Source of the DNA: CAYMYN01 sp964394665
GTDB taxonomy: Bacteria > Planctomycetota > UBA1135 > GCA-002686595
DNA: 64,000 bases
Reading direction: 5' to 3'
NCBI GenBank assembly: GCA_964394665.1
Contig: CAYMYN010000010.1
Location: 1 to 64,000, forward strand
The translations under genes and the position numbers were made by a program. The notes below the pieces were generated by a model. That model made no database searches. It was not told where the DNA came from and was given only the letters and a program-made list of their open reading frames with translations. Below, piece by piece: positions 18,405 through 27,105 of the stretch (positions within the stretch are counted from its first letter, which is position 1; each line of letters opens with the position of its first letter).

Positions 18405-18865
18405 CAGACGATCTCCAGGGCGAGCAGCAGGCCGCCGAAGCGGCGCTCGAATGGAACCATCGCGTCCCAAAGGTGCGCCCAGCGGGGCGCGTCGCCGCGG
18501 TGGATGCGCAGCGAGAGCCGCAGCAGGCCTCGGGAGACGTAGGCCGCCTCGACGTCGACGGCGCGCGCGATGCGCTCCTCGATCGTCCAAGCGAGGGCGT
18601 CGCTCGCCGCCTGGCGCGCGCGCTCGGCGGTCTCCGCCGTCGCCTTGGCGCGCTCGAGCAGCCAGAGCAGCGAGCCGTAGCGCTCGGCGCCCTCGGCCCA
18701 CCAGCCGCGCGGATCCTCGCCAGGCAGCAGATCCTCCGCCGCGGCGCGGCCGTCCGAGAACAGGCTCACGTAGAGCGCGGAGACGAGGCCGCCGTCGCGG
18801 GCCAGGTCCTCGCTGGTGACGACGACGTCCGCCTCGTCCAAGCCGAACTCGAGGAGCACGTCCAT
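18404..18865 (-). CDS. Baseplate protein, Mu gp46-like
   Basis: The protein has 153 residues with a one-base overlap at both ends. The stretch LVSALYVSLFSDGRAAAEDL followed by GWWAEGAERYGSLLW is typical of the GP46 family. C-terminal residues form beta-strands with VDVEAAYVSRGLLRLSLRI. It is a wedge or hub component of the baseplate. Assignment rests on both motif and position. Confidence 0.88.
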   Translation of the reverse strand: MDVLLEFGLDEADVVVTSEDLARDGGLVSALYVSLFSDGRAAAEDLLPGEDPRGWWAEGAERYGSLLWLLERAKATAETAERARQAASDALAWTIEERIARAVDVEAAYVSRGLLRLSLRIHRGDAPRWAHLWDAMVPFERRFGGLLLALEIV

Positions 18866-19416
18866 CAGATCATCGGCTGGTTGGGCGGCCCGCTACCGCC
18901 CCCGGAGTGGGTGTGGGTGTTGTAGACCAGGCGCATCGCCGCCATCGATCCGACGCCGTCCTCCACCTGGCCGGCGGCGGAGATCGAACCCGCGACGACG
19001 AGGCTCCCCGTGAGCGTGACCTCGGGCGCTTGGATCGCGACCGCTCCGCCGGCGACGATCTCGATCGTGCGGCCGCGGCGCAGGACGATCGTGTCCCCCT
19101 CGTCGGTGTAGATGGCCGCCTCGCCGGGCTCGAGGTCGCGCAGGCGGTGGCGCGTGTCCTCCGTGCCGACCATCACCGGGTGGTCGCGGTTGCCCCCGAG
19201 GCACACGAGGAGTCCGGTCGCCCCCGGGAGAGGCCGCGAGGCGAAGCCGTACTCACCGAGGCGCTCGACGCCGTCGAGCGCCTCGCCGGCGAGGGCGCGC
19301 ACCTGGAGGCGTTGCAGGTTGCCGGCGTCGGTCGACTGCAGGATCACTGCGCGCGCGGCCAACAGGACCAGGCGGCGATGGATCGCAGCGAGGAGGCGGC
19401 GGAGAGGGACGCGCAT
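18865..19416 (-). CDS. Baseplate spike protein, Mu gp45 / gpV-like
   Basis: The protein has 183 residues. An OB-like N-terminal domain (LVCLGGNRDHPVMVG) is followed by beta-helical repeats (VTLTGSLVVAGSISAAGQV) and the tip motif YNTHTHSGGG. HxH near the C-terminus binds iron at the apex of P2 gpV and Mu gp45 spikes. The protein should form the trimeric membrane-piercing spike. It starts in an overlap with the gp44-like gene. Confidence 0.9.
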   Translation of the reverse strand: MRVPLRRLLAAIHRRLVLLAARAVILQSTDAGNLQRLQVRALAGEALDGVERLGEYGFASRPLPGATGLLVCLGGNRDHPVMVGTEDTRHRLRDLEPGEAAIYTDEGDTIVLRRGRTIEIVAGGAVAIQAPEVTLTGSLVVAGSISAAGQVEDGVGSMAAMRLVYNTHTHSGGGSGPPNQPMI

Positions 19417-20510
19417 CAGCCCTCCTCCTCGAAGTCGGATTCGACGAGCTCCGTCTCCTCGAGCGCGGGCTGGAGCAGGTAGGCGTCCGGCCGCACGAGG
19501 CGCAGCTCGCTCGTCCAGCCCCGGCTCTCATCCATGTCGAGCACGACCTCGTCGATGAGCAGCTCGCCGGCGACGCGCGCGGTCGGCAGGTTGCAGCCGA
19601 CCAGCAGTCCTGGCACCCAGGGAGGTCCGGTCGCGCCGCCCTGCCGCCAACCGGAGAGCGTGACCGTGATCGCCTTGCCGCGGGCGGCGGCCACGGCGGC
19701 CTCCCAGCGCGCGCGGTCCCGGGCGACCTGGTTGTCGACGATGGTCTCCGCGAGGATCAGGCGCGTGCGGTGGCCCGCGACGCCCCGGTCGATCGCCTGG
19801 CCTCGCGGCGTGACCGCGACCTCCGGCTCGAGCCAGTCCCCGAACGGCTCCTGGCCGCGCACTTCGTAGGTGTGGTAGCGGTCGAGCACGCTGTCGCGGA
19901 CCTGAATCCGCAGCACGTTCCCGGGCTCTCGCAGGACCACCTCCGCGCGCGCGTGGCCCGGGCGCACCAGGGCCAGATCGCCGTTCGCGGCCGAGGTGGC
20001 GAGCATTCCCCGCATCCGGCAGGCGCGTTCGATGGCCTCCCAGGCCGTCTCGCCGGGCTGCAGGGCAAAGGACTGGAACGGTGGGTCCGGGGCCGGGCTG
20101 AGGCGCTTCACGCCCACGCCGAAGATGTTCGCGATCTCCGAGACGATCGCGTTGAGGCCCGCGCCGTACCAAGAACGCGGCTCGAGCGGGTAGCAGTCGA
20201 CGAGCTGCCCCGGCAGGTCGCGGCCTGCGAACGAGAGCTCGTAGCTCTCCCCCTCGCGCACGATCGCGAGCTCGTCGAGCACCCCGCGCGCGAGCAGGAA
20301 CTCGTCGTCGAGCTCGACGTCGAGGCGCGACCCGACCTGCACCGCCGGCGACACGGGAGTTGCGTCCTGGCCGGCGCCGGTCCGCGCCTCGAACGCCGGC
20401 GCCGCTTCGAAGGAAAAGCTCCCCGCGGCCGCGGACAGGGCGCGGTGGATGCGCGCGCTCTTCCAGCGGGGGTAGCGCTGGCGGCCCAGGATCAGCTCGA
20501 GGCTATGCAC
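19416..20510 (-). CDS. Tail hub protein, Mu gp44 / late-control gpD-like
   Basis: The protein has 364 residues. The start MHSLELILGRQRYPRWKSAR and the stretch AGHTRLILAETIVDN (with variation) are characteristic of the gp44/gpD hub family. The C-terminal part, with DMDESRGWTSELRLVRPDAY, is also typical. Three copies should form the hub that holds the spike. It overlaps the gp43 gene by 8 bp and the gp45 gene by 1 bp. Confidence 0.9.
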   Translation of the reverse strand: MHSLELILGRQRYPRWKSARIHRALSAAAGSFSFEAAPAFEARTGAGQDATPVSPAVQVGSRLDVELDDEFLLARGVLDELAIVREGESYELSFAGRDLPGQLVDCYPLEPRSWYGAGLNAIVSEIANIFGVGVKRLSPAPDPPFQSFALQPGETAWEAIERACRMRGMLATSAANGDLALVRPGHARAEVVLREPGNVLRIQVRDSVLDRYHTYEVRGQEPFGDWLEPEVAVTPRGQAIDRGVAGHRTRLILAETIVDNQVARDRARWEAAVAAARGKAITVTLSGWRQGGATGPPWVPGLLVGCNLPTARVAGELLIDEVVLDMDESRGWTSELRLVRPDAYLLQPALEETELVESDFEEEG

Positions 20511-21642
20511 TCAAGACCTCCAGCACGGCGCCGCGCGGGATCACCCCGGGGTTTCGGACCCGATTGCGCCGCACGATCTCGTCGCCGCGGCGCGGGTCGC
20601 CATAGAGCCGGTAGGCGAGCGGGAGCGCGCTTGCGGTCCCCTCGAGGCGCAGCCGGCGCAGCTCGGGGAGCTTGCGGCCCGGGGGCGGTACGGAGAGCGT
20701 CAGCGCGCGGCGCAGCCCGAGCAGCGGGTCGAGGCTCTGGTCGTCGGCCGTCTCGAGCGCGTCGTCGATGCGCTCGGCCCAGGTCGCGGCCTCGGCCTCG
20801 GCCTGCTGGCGCGACTCCCAGGGAACGCGCGCGGCGATCGGCACGGCCGCGGCGAGCGCGAGCGAGCCGAAGCACCGCTGTACGCTGTCGCCCGAGCCCT
20901 GGGAGGAGAGCCCGTAGATCCAGCCCAGGACGCGCAGGGCGGCGAGGCGGCTGCCCACGGCGTGCTCGAGCAGGCCGACCAGGAGGCGCGTTTGGCGCGC
21001 GAGCTCGGCCGGCTGGCTCACGAGGAAGATCGCCTCGTCCGCGATGCGCAGGGTCTCGCGCAGGAGCCCGGAGACGGCCGCCACAGGACCGCCGTACACC
21101 ACCCCCTGGAGCAGGGAGGTCAACGAGCGCACCTGGGACACGGCGGGCGCGGCCAGGTGCGCGGGTTTGCCGAGCAGGTCGAGCGAGTCCGCGAGGGACC
21201 GCTCGGCCGCCGATCCCAGAGCCGCGCCGGCGGCGTCGGCCGCGCCGCGGGGGTCGGGTTGGCCGTCCGGCTCGAGCACCTCGCGCGTGCGCACGAGCGA
21301 GATCTGGAGTCGCGCAAGGCGCCCCTCCCGCGAGCTCTGGCGCACGCGGTACGTGAGCACCTGGGCGCGCATGCTGCCGTAGTAGGGGTGCACCAGCAGC
21401 CCGTCGCCGTTTTCTTCGAGCGCGGTGAGCAGGCGCTGAAGCTGTGCGTGGTAGTCGTCGCCGACCACGTAGGCCTCGACCGTCAGCTCGCGGATCCGCC
21501 GGCCGAGGTCCTGTACGATCGGCTGATCGGCGCCCGGGAACTCGTGCACGGCCGCGCGCCGGCCGCCGGCGTCCTCGGCGAGCTCGACGCGGAACGGCAC
21601 CCCGCGAAAGGACGCGGGGCGCAGGCGATCGCGCCAGCTCAC
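20503..21642 (-). CDS. Tail protein, Mu gp43 / DNA-circularisation N family
   Basis: The protein has 379 residues from a GTG at 21642 that overlaps the tape-measure stop in a GTGA. The start SWRDRLRPASFRGVPFRVE and the segment AAVHEFPGADQPIVQDLGRR are the conserved N-terminal domain of this family. The helical middle and C-terminal LysM-like end are less conserved. Mu gp43 is a baseplate component. The long upstream open frame (to 22281) is a shadow of the tape-measure gene. Confidence 0.9.
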   Translation of the reverse strand: MSWRDRLRPASFRGVPFRVELAEDAGGRRAAVHEFPGADQPIVQDLGRRIRELTVEAYVVGDDYHAQLQRLLTALEENGDGLLVHPYYGSMRAQVLTYRVRQSSREGRLARLQISLVRTREVLEPDGQPDPRGAADAAGAALGSAAERSLADSLDLLGKPAHLAAPAVSQVRSLTSLLQGVVYGGPVAAVSGLLRETLRIADEAIFLVSQPAELARQTRLLVGLLEHAVGSRLAALRVLGWIYGLSSQGSGDSVQRCFGSLALAAAVPIAARVPWESRQQAEAEAATWAERIDDALETADDQSLDPLLGLRRALTLSVPPPGRKLPELRRLRLEGTASALPLAYRLYGDPRRGDEIVRRNRVRNPGVIPRGAVLEVLSA

Positions 21643-23171
21643 GTCGCCCCCAGGGCGTACCCCATGTCGAGGTCGAGATCGACGCCGGTGTCGCGCTCGG
21701 TGCGCACGCGCGCGCCGCGCGGCGCGTTGGCGAACTCGACCACGACCTTCGCCTCGCTGCGGCTCGCGAGCAAGGGAGGGTTGACGGGCGGGCCCGATGG
21801 GCCGTTCGCCGGCGGTGCGCCCGCGCCGGCGCCGCCGGAGACGCTGAGGCCCAGGCGGTCGCGAAGACCACTGGGCACCAGCGCGATCACGCGCTGCACC
21901 TGCTCCGTGATCCAGCCCAGGGCGTCGGAGAAGTACCCGCGCACGGTGCCCCAGAGGTCCTTGAAGAAGCCCTTGATCGGCTCCCAGTTCTTGTAGATCA
22001 GGTACGCCCCGCCGGCGATCGCGGCGATCCCAGCGAGGATCCAGCCGATCGGTGTCGCAAGGATCGCGGCTGCCAGGCCCAGGACGGCCTTGGTCGCCAG
22101 CACCAGGGCGACCACCGTCTTCCCACCGATCACCACGGCCAGGCCCAGGAGGATCGCGCGCACGGGCCCAAGCGACGCGGCGATGCCCTGGGCTACCCCG
22201 ATGATCGGCTGCAGCTTCTCGAGCAGTTCGACGAACTTGGTCCGCAGGTCCTGAAGGAGCCCGGGCAGCCTGTCCGCCCACGCTTGCGCGAAGGCCGCGA
22301 TCTGCTCGCGGTGCCCGACCAGAAAGCCCGTCAGGCGTTCGATCAGGTTCGTGATCACCGGCAGGACCTGGGCGCCGATGGTGTCCCGCACCCCCTCCAT
22401 CACCTTGCGCAGGCGGAGCATCGCGTCGGCGTAGGCCGAGCCGCTTCTCGCGGCCTGATCGCTGAGGACGCTGCCGAAGAGGTGCGCCTCCTCGCGCTGT
22501 TGGCGAATCGCCTCCGTGCCCTGAAGCGCTAGGGTGGCCATCTTCCGGCCGCTCTCACCGAAGGCGGCCTGGGCGAGCGCCGCGCGCTGGGCCGCGTTCG
22601 GCACGCGCTCGAGCGCCTCGAGCATCAGCCCGAGCGCCTCCTCGGTGCTCTCCGCGGCCTGCACGTTCGCGAGCAGGCTCGGGCTCATGCGGCCGAGCTG
22701 GGAGACGAGAGGCCCCACGCCGGCGCGCGCTTGGCCGATCCCGCGCACCATCGCTGCGAGGCTCTTGTCGAACTCCTCCTGCGTGACGCCGGCGAGGTCG
22801 GCCGCGTAGCGGTACTCCTGCAGCGCCTCCACCCCGATCCCCAGCCGATCCGCTGTCTTCGCGATCGAATCGCCCGCGCGCGCGAACGCGCGCAGCATCG
22901 CGCCGGCGGCGGCCACCGCGCCAACACCGAGCAGCGCGAAGCGCCGCGCCAGGACGCCGACCTCGCGGCCGACCGCACCGATGCGACCGCCCAGGTGGCC
23001 GAGCGAGCGTGCGACGCGCGGCAGGCCCAGGCCGCGGGAGATCGAGGCGAGGCGCGCGTTGAGCGGCGCCATCGTCTGCACGATCCTCCTCTGGATCTGG
23101 CGCATCGGCGCCGTGATCCGGTCCACCGTCTCGAAGACGACGGCCAGGGGGAATCGCTTAGGTGTCGCCAT
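21639..23171 (-). CDS. Tail tape-measure protein (Mu gp42-like)
   Basis: The protein has 510 residues. The N-terminal portion with VFETVDRITAPMRQIQRRI is typical of Mu-like tape measures, and the middle is helical with hydrophobic segments (AAAILATPIGWILAGIAAIAGGA is one, near residue 390). The length is short, so the contractile tail is expected to be short as well. The ATG overlaps the 3' end of the frameshifted chaperone reading frame, as is usual for tape measures. Confidence 0.93.
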   Translation of the reverse strand: MATPKRFPLAVVFETVDRITAPMRQIQRRIVQTMAPLNARLASISRGLGLPRVARSLGHLGGRIGAVGREVGVLARRFALLGVGAVAAAGAMLRAFARAGDSIAKTADRLGIGVEALQEYRYAADLAGVTQEEFDKSLAAMVRGIGQARAGVGPLVSQLGRMSPSLLANVQAAESTEEALGLMLEALERVPNAAQRAALAQAAFGESGRKMATLALQGTEAIRQQREEAHLFGSVLSDQAARSGSAYADAMLRLRKVMEGVRDTIGAQVLPVITNLIERLTGFLVGHREQIAAFAQAWADRLPGLLQDLRTKFVELLEKLQPIIGVAQGIAASLGPVRAILLGLAVVIGGKTVVALVLATKAVLGLAAAILATPIGWILAGIAAIAGGAYLIYKNWEPIKGFFKDLWGTVRGYFSDALGWITEQVQRVIALVPSGLRDRLGLSVSGGAGAGAPPANGPSGPPVNPPLLASRSEAKVVVEFANAPRGARVRTERDTGVDLDLDMGYALGAT

Positions 23172-23564
23172 GGTTCTTGGGGGCGGTCTGGTGCAGCGTG
23201 TCGCACCACCAGGCGAGGTCGCCTGAGGTCATCCGATCGAGATCGCGCCAACTCCACCCGGTGGCGTGGGCGAGGTTCCCGATGGCTTCACGCCAGTTGC
23301 TGGGCCATCGGGCACGAACTTTCCCACCCAGTCCTGAAGCGCCATGAAGTCCTCGGCGCCCATCTGCTCGATCAAGCGCGGGGGGCGGCCCGAGCACGAC
23401 GCCAGGAAGTCGATGATCGCCGAGATTCCCCCGCGGCCGTCGGTGCCGACCTGGTCGAAGGCCCGCATGTCCTTCGCGCGTGGGGCGCGCAGGCTGAGCT
23501 CGGTGACGAGCTCCTTGCCGAACTCGATCGGCTGCACGAGCTGGTACTCGGTGACGTCGCTCAT
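23158..23564 (-). CDS. Tail assembly chaperone, -1 frameshift product (gpG-T-like)
   Basis: A -1 shift at GGGAAAG joins 82 zero-frame codons to 53 codons of the second frame, giving about 135 residues that end at 23158. The second frame holds NWREAIGNLAHATGWSWRDL and then WWCDTLHQ, a helical Trp-rich end like the GpE/T-type extensions. Its conservation-like appearance and the absence of a good start codon argue for frameshifting rather than a separate gene. It overlaps the tape-measure start. Confidence 0.75.
23229..23564 (-). CDS. Tail assembly chaperone, zero-frame product (gpG-like)
   Basis: The protein has 111 residues. Its N-terminal part (LVQPIEFGKELVTELSLRAPRAKDM) matches the tail-assembly chaperone family found in Mu-like tails (gp41). 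The stop follows at 23229. A slippery site GGGAAAG at 23325-23319 lets a fraction of ribosomes enter the -1 frame and make a longer product. The chaperone should coat the tape measure during tail assembly. Confidence 0.85.
   Translation of the reverse strand: MSDVTEYQLVQPIEFGKELVTELSLRAPRAKDMRAFDQVGTDGRGGISAIIDFLASCSGRPPRLIEQMGAEDFMALQDWVGKFVPDGPATGVKPSGTSPTPPGGVGAISIG
23319..23325 (-). promoter_or_regulatory. Slippery heptamer GGGAAAG for -1 frameshifting
   Basis: Read in the zero frame as G GGA AAG, the heptamer fits X XXY YYZ. The same heptamer is used by phage lambda for gpG/gpGT. It sits where the two chaperone frames overlap. Confidence 0.8.
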
Positions 23565-23566
23565 GG

Positions 23567-23929
23567 TCAGGCCGGGACGAACTCGCAGTCGAGGCCCTCG
23601 AAGCGCGCGGCGACCTCGCCCTGCTGGACGTTGATGTTGGCCTCGCCGGACCACCAGGCGCCGCGCAGGACGTAGGCACCGTCGGAGACCTCGAGCACGA
23701 CGGTCGAGTCGGTGAGCCCCATCAGGACCTCGGGGTCCACCGCCGGGGTCAGCGAGACGCCGCCGGCCATGAACGGCACCTGCGGCTCCTCCATGTAGCC
23801 GTGCACGCCGTCTGCGCCGACGACGGCCGAGCGGTTGGGCCGGCCGAGGTTGACCTCCCAGTCGCCCTTGACGCGCAGGACCTGGCCGTCGACGGTCAGG
23901 CGGCGCACTCCACCGATCTTCTGTCCCAT
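23567..23929 (-). CDS. Tail tube protein (Mu gpM type)
   Basis: The protein has 120 residues, typical of the Mu-like tube protein. The N-terminus MGQKIGGVRRLTVDGQVLRV and the motif VKGDWEVNLG with GRPNRSAVVG are characteristic. It is beta-rich and should polymerise into the inner tube. It lies between sheath and chaperone genes, as in Mu. Confidence 0.9.
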   Translation of the reverse strand: MGQKIGGVRRLTVDGQVLRVKGDWEVNLGRPNRSAVVGADGVHGYMEEPQVPFMAGGVSLTPAVDPEVLMGLTDSTVVLEVSDGAYVLRGAWWSGEANINVQQGEVAARFEGLDCEFVPA

Positions 23930-23945
23930 GGGTTCGTGGCTCCGA

Positions 23946-25409
23946 TCAGAGGATGAAGGCGATCTGGACGCCCGTGACCCGGAGCTGGTTGGCGAGATCC
24001 GGGGTCAGCAGGATGTCGAGGCGGTTGGGGTCCGCGGAGTTGCGCTCCGCGATGAGGCCGTTCTTGAACGCGGCGAAGTTCTCCACGAGCCCGCGCTCCT
24101 CCCAGAGGCGGAAGCGCGCCACGGACTCGGCCTTCGCGATCGCGGGGGTGACCACGGCCTGGCCCTCGCCGACGCGCGTCCCGGTCTCGACGAGCTTGTG
24201 CCGAGCGTACTTCAACGACCAGTAGGCGCGGAAGTCGAACCGCAGGAATCCGAGCGTGAGCACCGTCTCGAGGTCGCGGAACGTGGGGTCCGGGGTCCCG
24301 AGCGCGTTCTTCGTGCGCGTCGTCACCATGCGCACCAGGTGCACCTCGCCGCCCGGGACGACCTTCGTCAGCGCGATGCCGTTCGCGAGGATCGTGTTGC
24401 GCTCGGCCGCGGTGAAGCGGTCGGTGATCCGCGGAGCGAGGACGTGCGGGACGCGCAGGGCCTGCAGGGGGCGCGCGGGGTCGATCTCTGCGTTGAAGGC
24501 GACCACGCCGGCGACCGCGGCCGCGTACTCCCACGTCGGGGTCGGGCTCGCGTTGACTCCCACCAGCGAGAGGAACGGGCTGTTGCGGCCGTCGCCGAGG
24601 GAGACGAGCGCCGCGGCGGCGCCGGGCGCGGCGCCGATCGCCACGCCCTCGATCATCCGCATCGGACCCCAGCGATCCGCGAGCTCGGCCTCGACGCTGG
24701 TCAGCGCCGAGGCGTCGCGCCAGGGGTAGACGATCACCTGGTACTGCTCCTCGCCGAGGGCATCCCAGAGACCGGCGACGGCCGGCACGCCCGACCCGCC
24801 GGCGAAGGGCGTGATCGCCACCGAGACGCCCGCGGGCAGGAACTGGTCCTGCTCGTGGTTGACCCGGATGTCGAGGTCGTTGCCGAGCGTCCCCTCGTGT
24901 CGGAAGGTGAACGTGACGGTCCCCGTGTCGGCCGCGGCCACGAACGGAGCGTGGACGTCGGCGGCGACCAGCGCGGCCAGCGCGGCCCCGAGGGTGGTCG
25001 CGGTGCTCCCGGTGGTGACCGGCACCTGGTAGTGCCTGCCGCCCACGTAGACGTGCACCGTGCCGGCGGCCGGCGCCACGACCGTGAACTCGATCTCGCC
25101 CTCGGCGGCGGCGCCGTCGGGATCCTCGAGCCCGATGAACCAGGTCTCGACGGTCGTCGTCGCGGCGAACAGGCCCTCGGCCATGCCGGCGAGCATCGAG
25201 CCCGCGCCGAACAGCGTGCGCGCGTGCTGCAGGCTCGTGACGAGCTTGGGCTCGAGCGCGTCGGCCGTCCCCGAGGGCAGCATCTGCCCGGTGACGAGGA
25301 TCCGGTACGGCTGCAGGATCAGGCCGGCGAGCGCCCGCCCCGCCTCGACCTCGACGAGGACGCCGGGATCGAGGATGTTCGAGGGGATCGAGTTGAAGGC
25401 GATCGTCAT
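23946..25409 (-). CDS. Contractile tail sheath protein (Mu gpL type)
   Basis: The protein has 487 residues, the normal length. The start FNSIPSNILDPGVLVEVEAG is the family signature. The middle holds an insertion-like beta domain (FTVVAPAAGTVHVYVGGRHY). The C-terminal half, with FRDLETVLTLGFLRFDFRAY, is the conserved sheath core. Its presence shows that the phage is a myovirus. Confidence 0.95.
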   Translation of the reverse strand: MTIAFNSIPSNILDPGVLVEVEAGRALAGLILQPYRILVTGQMLPSGTADALEPKLVTSLQHARTLFGAGSMLAGMAEGLFAATTTVETWFIGLEDPDGAAAEGEIEFTVVAPAAGTVHVYVGGRHYQVPVTTGSTATTLGAALAALVAADVHAPFVAAADTGTVTFTFRHEGTLGNDLDIRVNHEQDQFLPAGVSVAITPFAGGSGVPAVAGLWDALGEEQYQVIVYPWRDASALTSVEAELADRWGPMRMIEGVAIGAAPGAAAALVSLGDGRNSPFLSLVGVNASPTPTWEYAAAVAGVVAFNAEIDPARPLQALRVPHVLAPRITDRFTAAERNTILANGIALTKVVPGGEVHLVRMVTTRTKNALGTPDPTFRDLETVLTLGFLRFDFRAYWSLKYARHKLVETGTRVGEGQAVVTPAIAKAESVARFRLWEERGLVENFAAFKNGLIAERNSADPNRLDILLTPDLANQLRVTGVQIAFIL

Positions 25410-25417
25410 GGCGGCTC

Positions 25418-25669
25418 TCAGCGACGGCCGCGGCGGCGGCTCTGCGGTTGGGGGTTCGCCTCGTCCTCTTCGGCCTCGCCCGCCGTGTCGAGGCTCTCGT
25501 CCGGCGGGTCGCAGGGGTCGACCCGACCCGTGTCGAGGCAGTTCAGCCAGTAGTCGTCCGCCGGCACGAACTCGCCCTCGAGGGCCAACGGCTCTTCACG
25601 GCCGCGGAAGTGAACTCGCCCGCGCCCCTTGGCCGGTCGCACGAACAGCGTGTCGTTGGCTTCTTCCAT
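25418..25669 (-). CDS. DUF2635 protein (Mu gp38-like)
   Basis: The protein has 83 residues. It contains LFVRPAKGRGRVHF and EGEFVPADDYWLNCLDTG, the core of DUF2635, followed by an acidic then Arg-rich tail. It immediately precedes the sheath gene, the usual place. Function is unknown; a role in tail assembly is likely by context. Confidence 0.85.
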   Translation of the reverse strand: MEEANDTLFVRPAKGRGRVHFRGREEPLALEGEFVPADDYWLNCLDTGRVDPCDPPDESLDTAGEAEEDEANPQPQSRRRGRR

Positions 25670-25670
25670 G

Positions 25671-26240
25671 TCAGGCCTCTTGTGCGATCTGGATCTCGTC
25701 CACGGCCTCGATGACCTCGTCAGGCGGGCCGAGGTCCCACTCGACCGACGCCACCTCGAGGTCGTCGAGGTCGGGCACCGGCGCGGGGGCCTCGGTGAGG
25801 AACTCGACTTCCCAGCGCTGGACGAACGCTCCGATATGGAGGGCTCCGTCCTTGCTCACCGTGATCTCGCCACCGATCAGGCGCGAGTCACGGCAGGTTT
25901 CGGCGACCTCTGGGTCCCGAAACAGCACTTGCAGAACCTCGTCGCCCAGGTCGTCCAGTGCGTCCTCGAGGAGCTGCGGGACCTTCTTCGAGTTCGGCCC
26001 GCCCACGGAGGCAAGTTGCGCGACGCACTCGATGCGCAGCTCGGCGGTGTGTAGGTAGCGCCGGGGCGCCTCCTCGAAGACCTCGACCGCCTCGCGCTCG
26101 AAGTAGACGCCGATCGCCGGGAGCTCGATGCGGGCCCAATCGACGACACGGCTCGCGTAGACGCGCGCCCCCGCCGCGGTGTTCGCGGCGATGAGCGCGC
26201 TCACGAGCGCGGTCCGAATGGCCTTGCGTTGACTGCTCAC
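25671..26240 (-). CDS. Tail completion / terminator protein (Mu gp37-like)
   Basis: The protein has 189 residues. The start RKAIRTALVSALIAANTAAG, followed by VYASRVVDWARIELPAIGVY, matches the minor tail proteins that sit at the tail end facing the head. Position upstream of DUF2635 and sheath agrees with Mu gp37. It overlaps the upstream gene by 4 bp. Family identity is less certain than for its neighbours. Confidence 0.7.
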   Translation of the reverse strand: MSSQRKAIRTALVSALIAANTAAGARVYASRVVDWARIELPAIGVYFEREAVEVFEEAPRRYLHTAELRIECVAQLASVGGPNSKKVPQLLEDALDDLGDEVLQVLFRDPEVAETCRDSRLIGGEITVSKDGALHIGAFVQRWEVEFLTEAPAPVPDLDDLEVASVEWDLGPPDEVIEAVDEIQIAQEA

Positions 26241-26629
26241 GGGTCGTCGTCGTCGGGCGGGTCCGGAGGATCGGGAGGATCGGGCGGGTCAGGGATCTCG
26301 GGGGCCTCGTGGAGCAGGAGCTTGGCTCCCCCTCCGCTGTCCGGCTCGATCGAGGCGACCTCGAAGCGCCGGCCGTCGGCGAGCAGGACCACGTCGTGCT
26401 GCGCCGGCGGCGACGTCATCCGCGAGAGCTGCACGCCGAGGTTCGGCTGCTCGCTGGAAACCGCCGCACCGGTGTCGGGGTCGACGGCCTCGTAGCGGGT
26501 CGAGAAGATCGCCTCGAGTTCGTACCCCTCGCCCTCGATGTCGAGCGCGGGGATGTAGGTGACCGGTTCGCCGAAGTGGCGCGTGCAGGAACCCAGCACG
26601 CGCTCCGTTCGGTCTCTCCAGCCACCCAT
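26237..26629 (-). CDS. Head-tail joining protein (lambda FII-like)
   Basis: The protein has 130 residues. The centre, with LEAIFSTRYEAVDPDTG and NLGVQLSRM, then a beta-strand HDVVLLADGRRFEVASI, resembles small head-tail attachment proteins. The C-terminus ends in a repetitive run of PDPPDPP followed by Asp residues; this acidic proline tail is unusual. It stands between the capsid-decoration gene and the gp37-like gene. Confidence 0.7.
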   Translation of the reverse strand: MGGWRDRTERVLGSCTRHFGEPVTYIPALDIEGEGYELEAIFSTRYEAVDPDTGAAVSSEQPNLGVQLSRMTSPPAQHDVVLLADGRRFEVASIEPDSGGGAKLLLHEAPEIPDPPDPPDPPDPPDDDDP

Positions 26630-26649
26630 GTTGTTCTAGGCCTCGCGGA

Positions 26650-27000
26650 TCAGAGCGCCGTGGAGGCGATGCCGTCGAGGCGCACCTCGGCCGTGGTGTC
26701 GCCGGAGGCACGAACGTTGGCCGCGACACCGATGGGGAAGTTCCCGCTCGTGGTGGCGGTGGTCACGTTGCCGTTCGTGGGGTTCCAGTAGAGCTTGGCC
26801 CCACGCGCCCACGCCACGCCGGTGGCCTTCGGCAGCCGCACCGTTCCCTCGACCATGCCGACGTAGACCTCGGTCTGCGCGGCGCTCACGGTCGGGACGT
26901 TGAACATGTTGCCGACCACGAGGCCGACACCCGACGTGACCCCGCCGCTCGGGGCCACGAACTCCATCACGGAGCGTTCGGTCTGGACGTTGTTCTTCAT
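26650..27000 (-). CDS. DUF2190 capsid decoration protein
   Basis: The protein has 116 residues. The segment FVAPSGGVTSGVGLVVGNMF, then VYVGMVEGTVRLPKATG, is typical of DUF2190, a family of small proteins that follow the capsid gene and are thought to cement it. A 105-bp spacer separates it from the capsid stop. An independent strong ribosome-binding site is not obvious. Confidence 0.85.
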   Translation of the reverse strand: MKNNVQTERSVMEFVAPSGGVTSGVGLVVGNMFNVPTVSAAQTEVYVGMVEGTVRLPKATGVAWARGAKLYWNPTNGNVTTATTSGNFPIGVAANVRASGDTTAEVRLDGIASTAL

Positions 27001-27105
27001 TCTGGCTCGGGACGGGGAGGAGCGGCCGCCGACGTGCCGTTGGAAGGCACGCCGGCGACCCTGTCGTGGGGTGAGTCGTGGATGTCGAAGGAGCGAATCG
27101 CGAGA

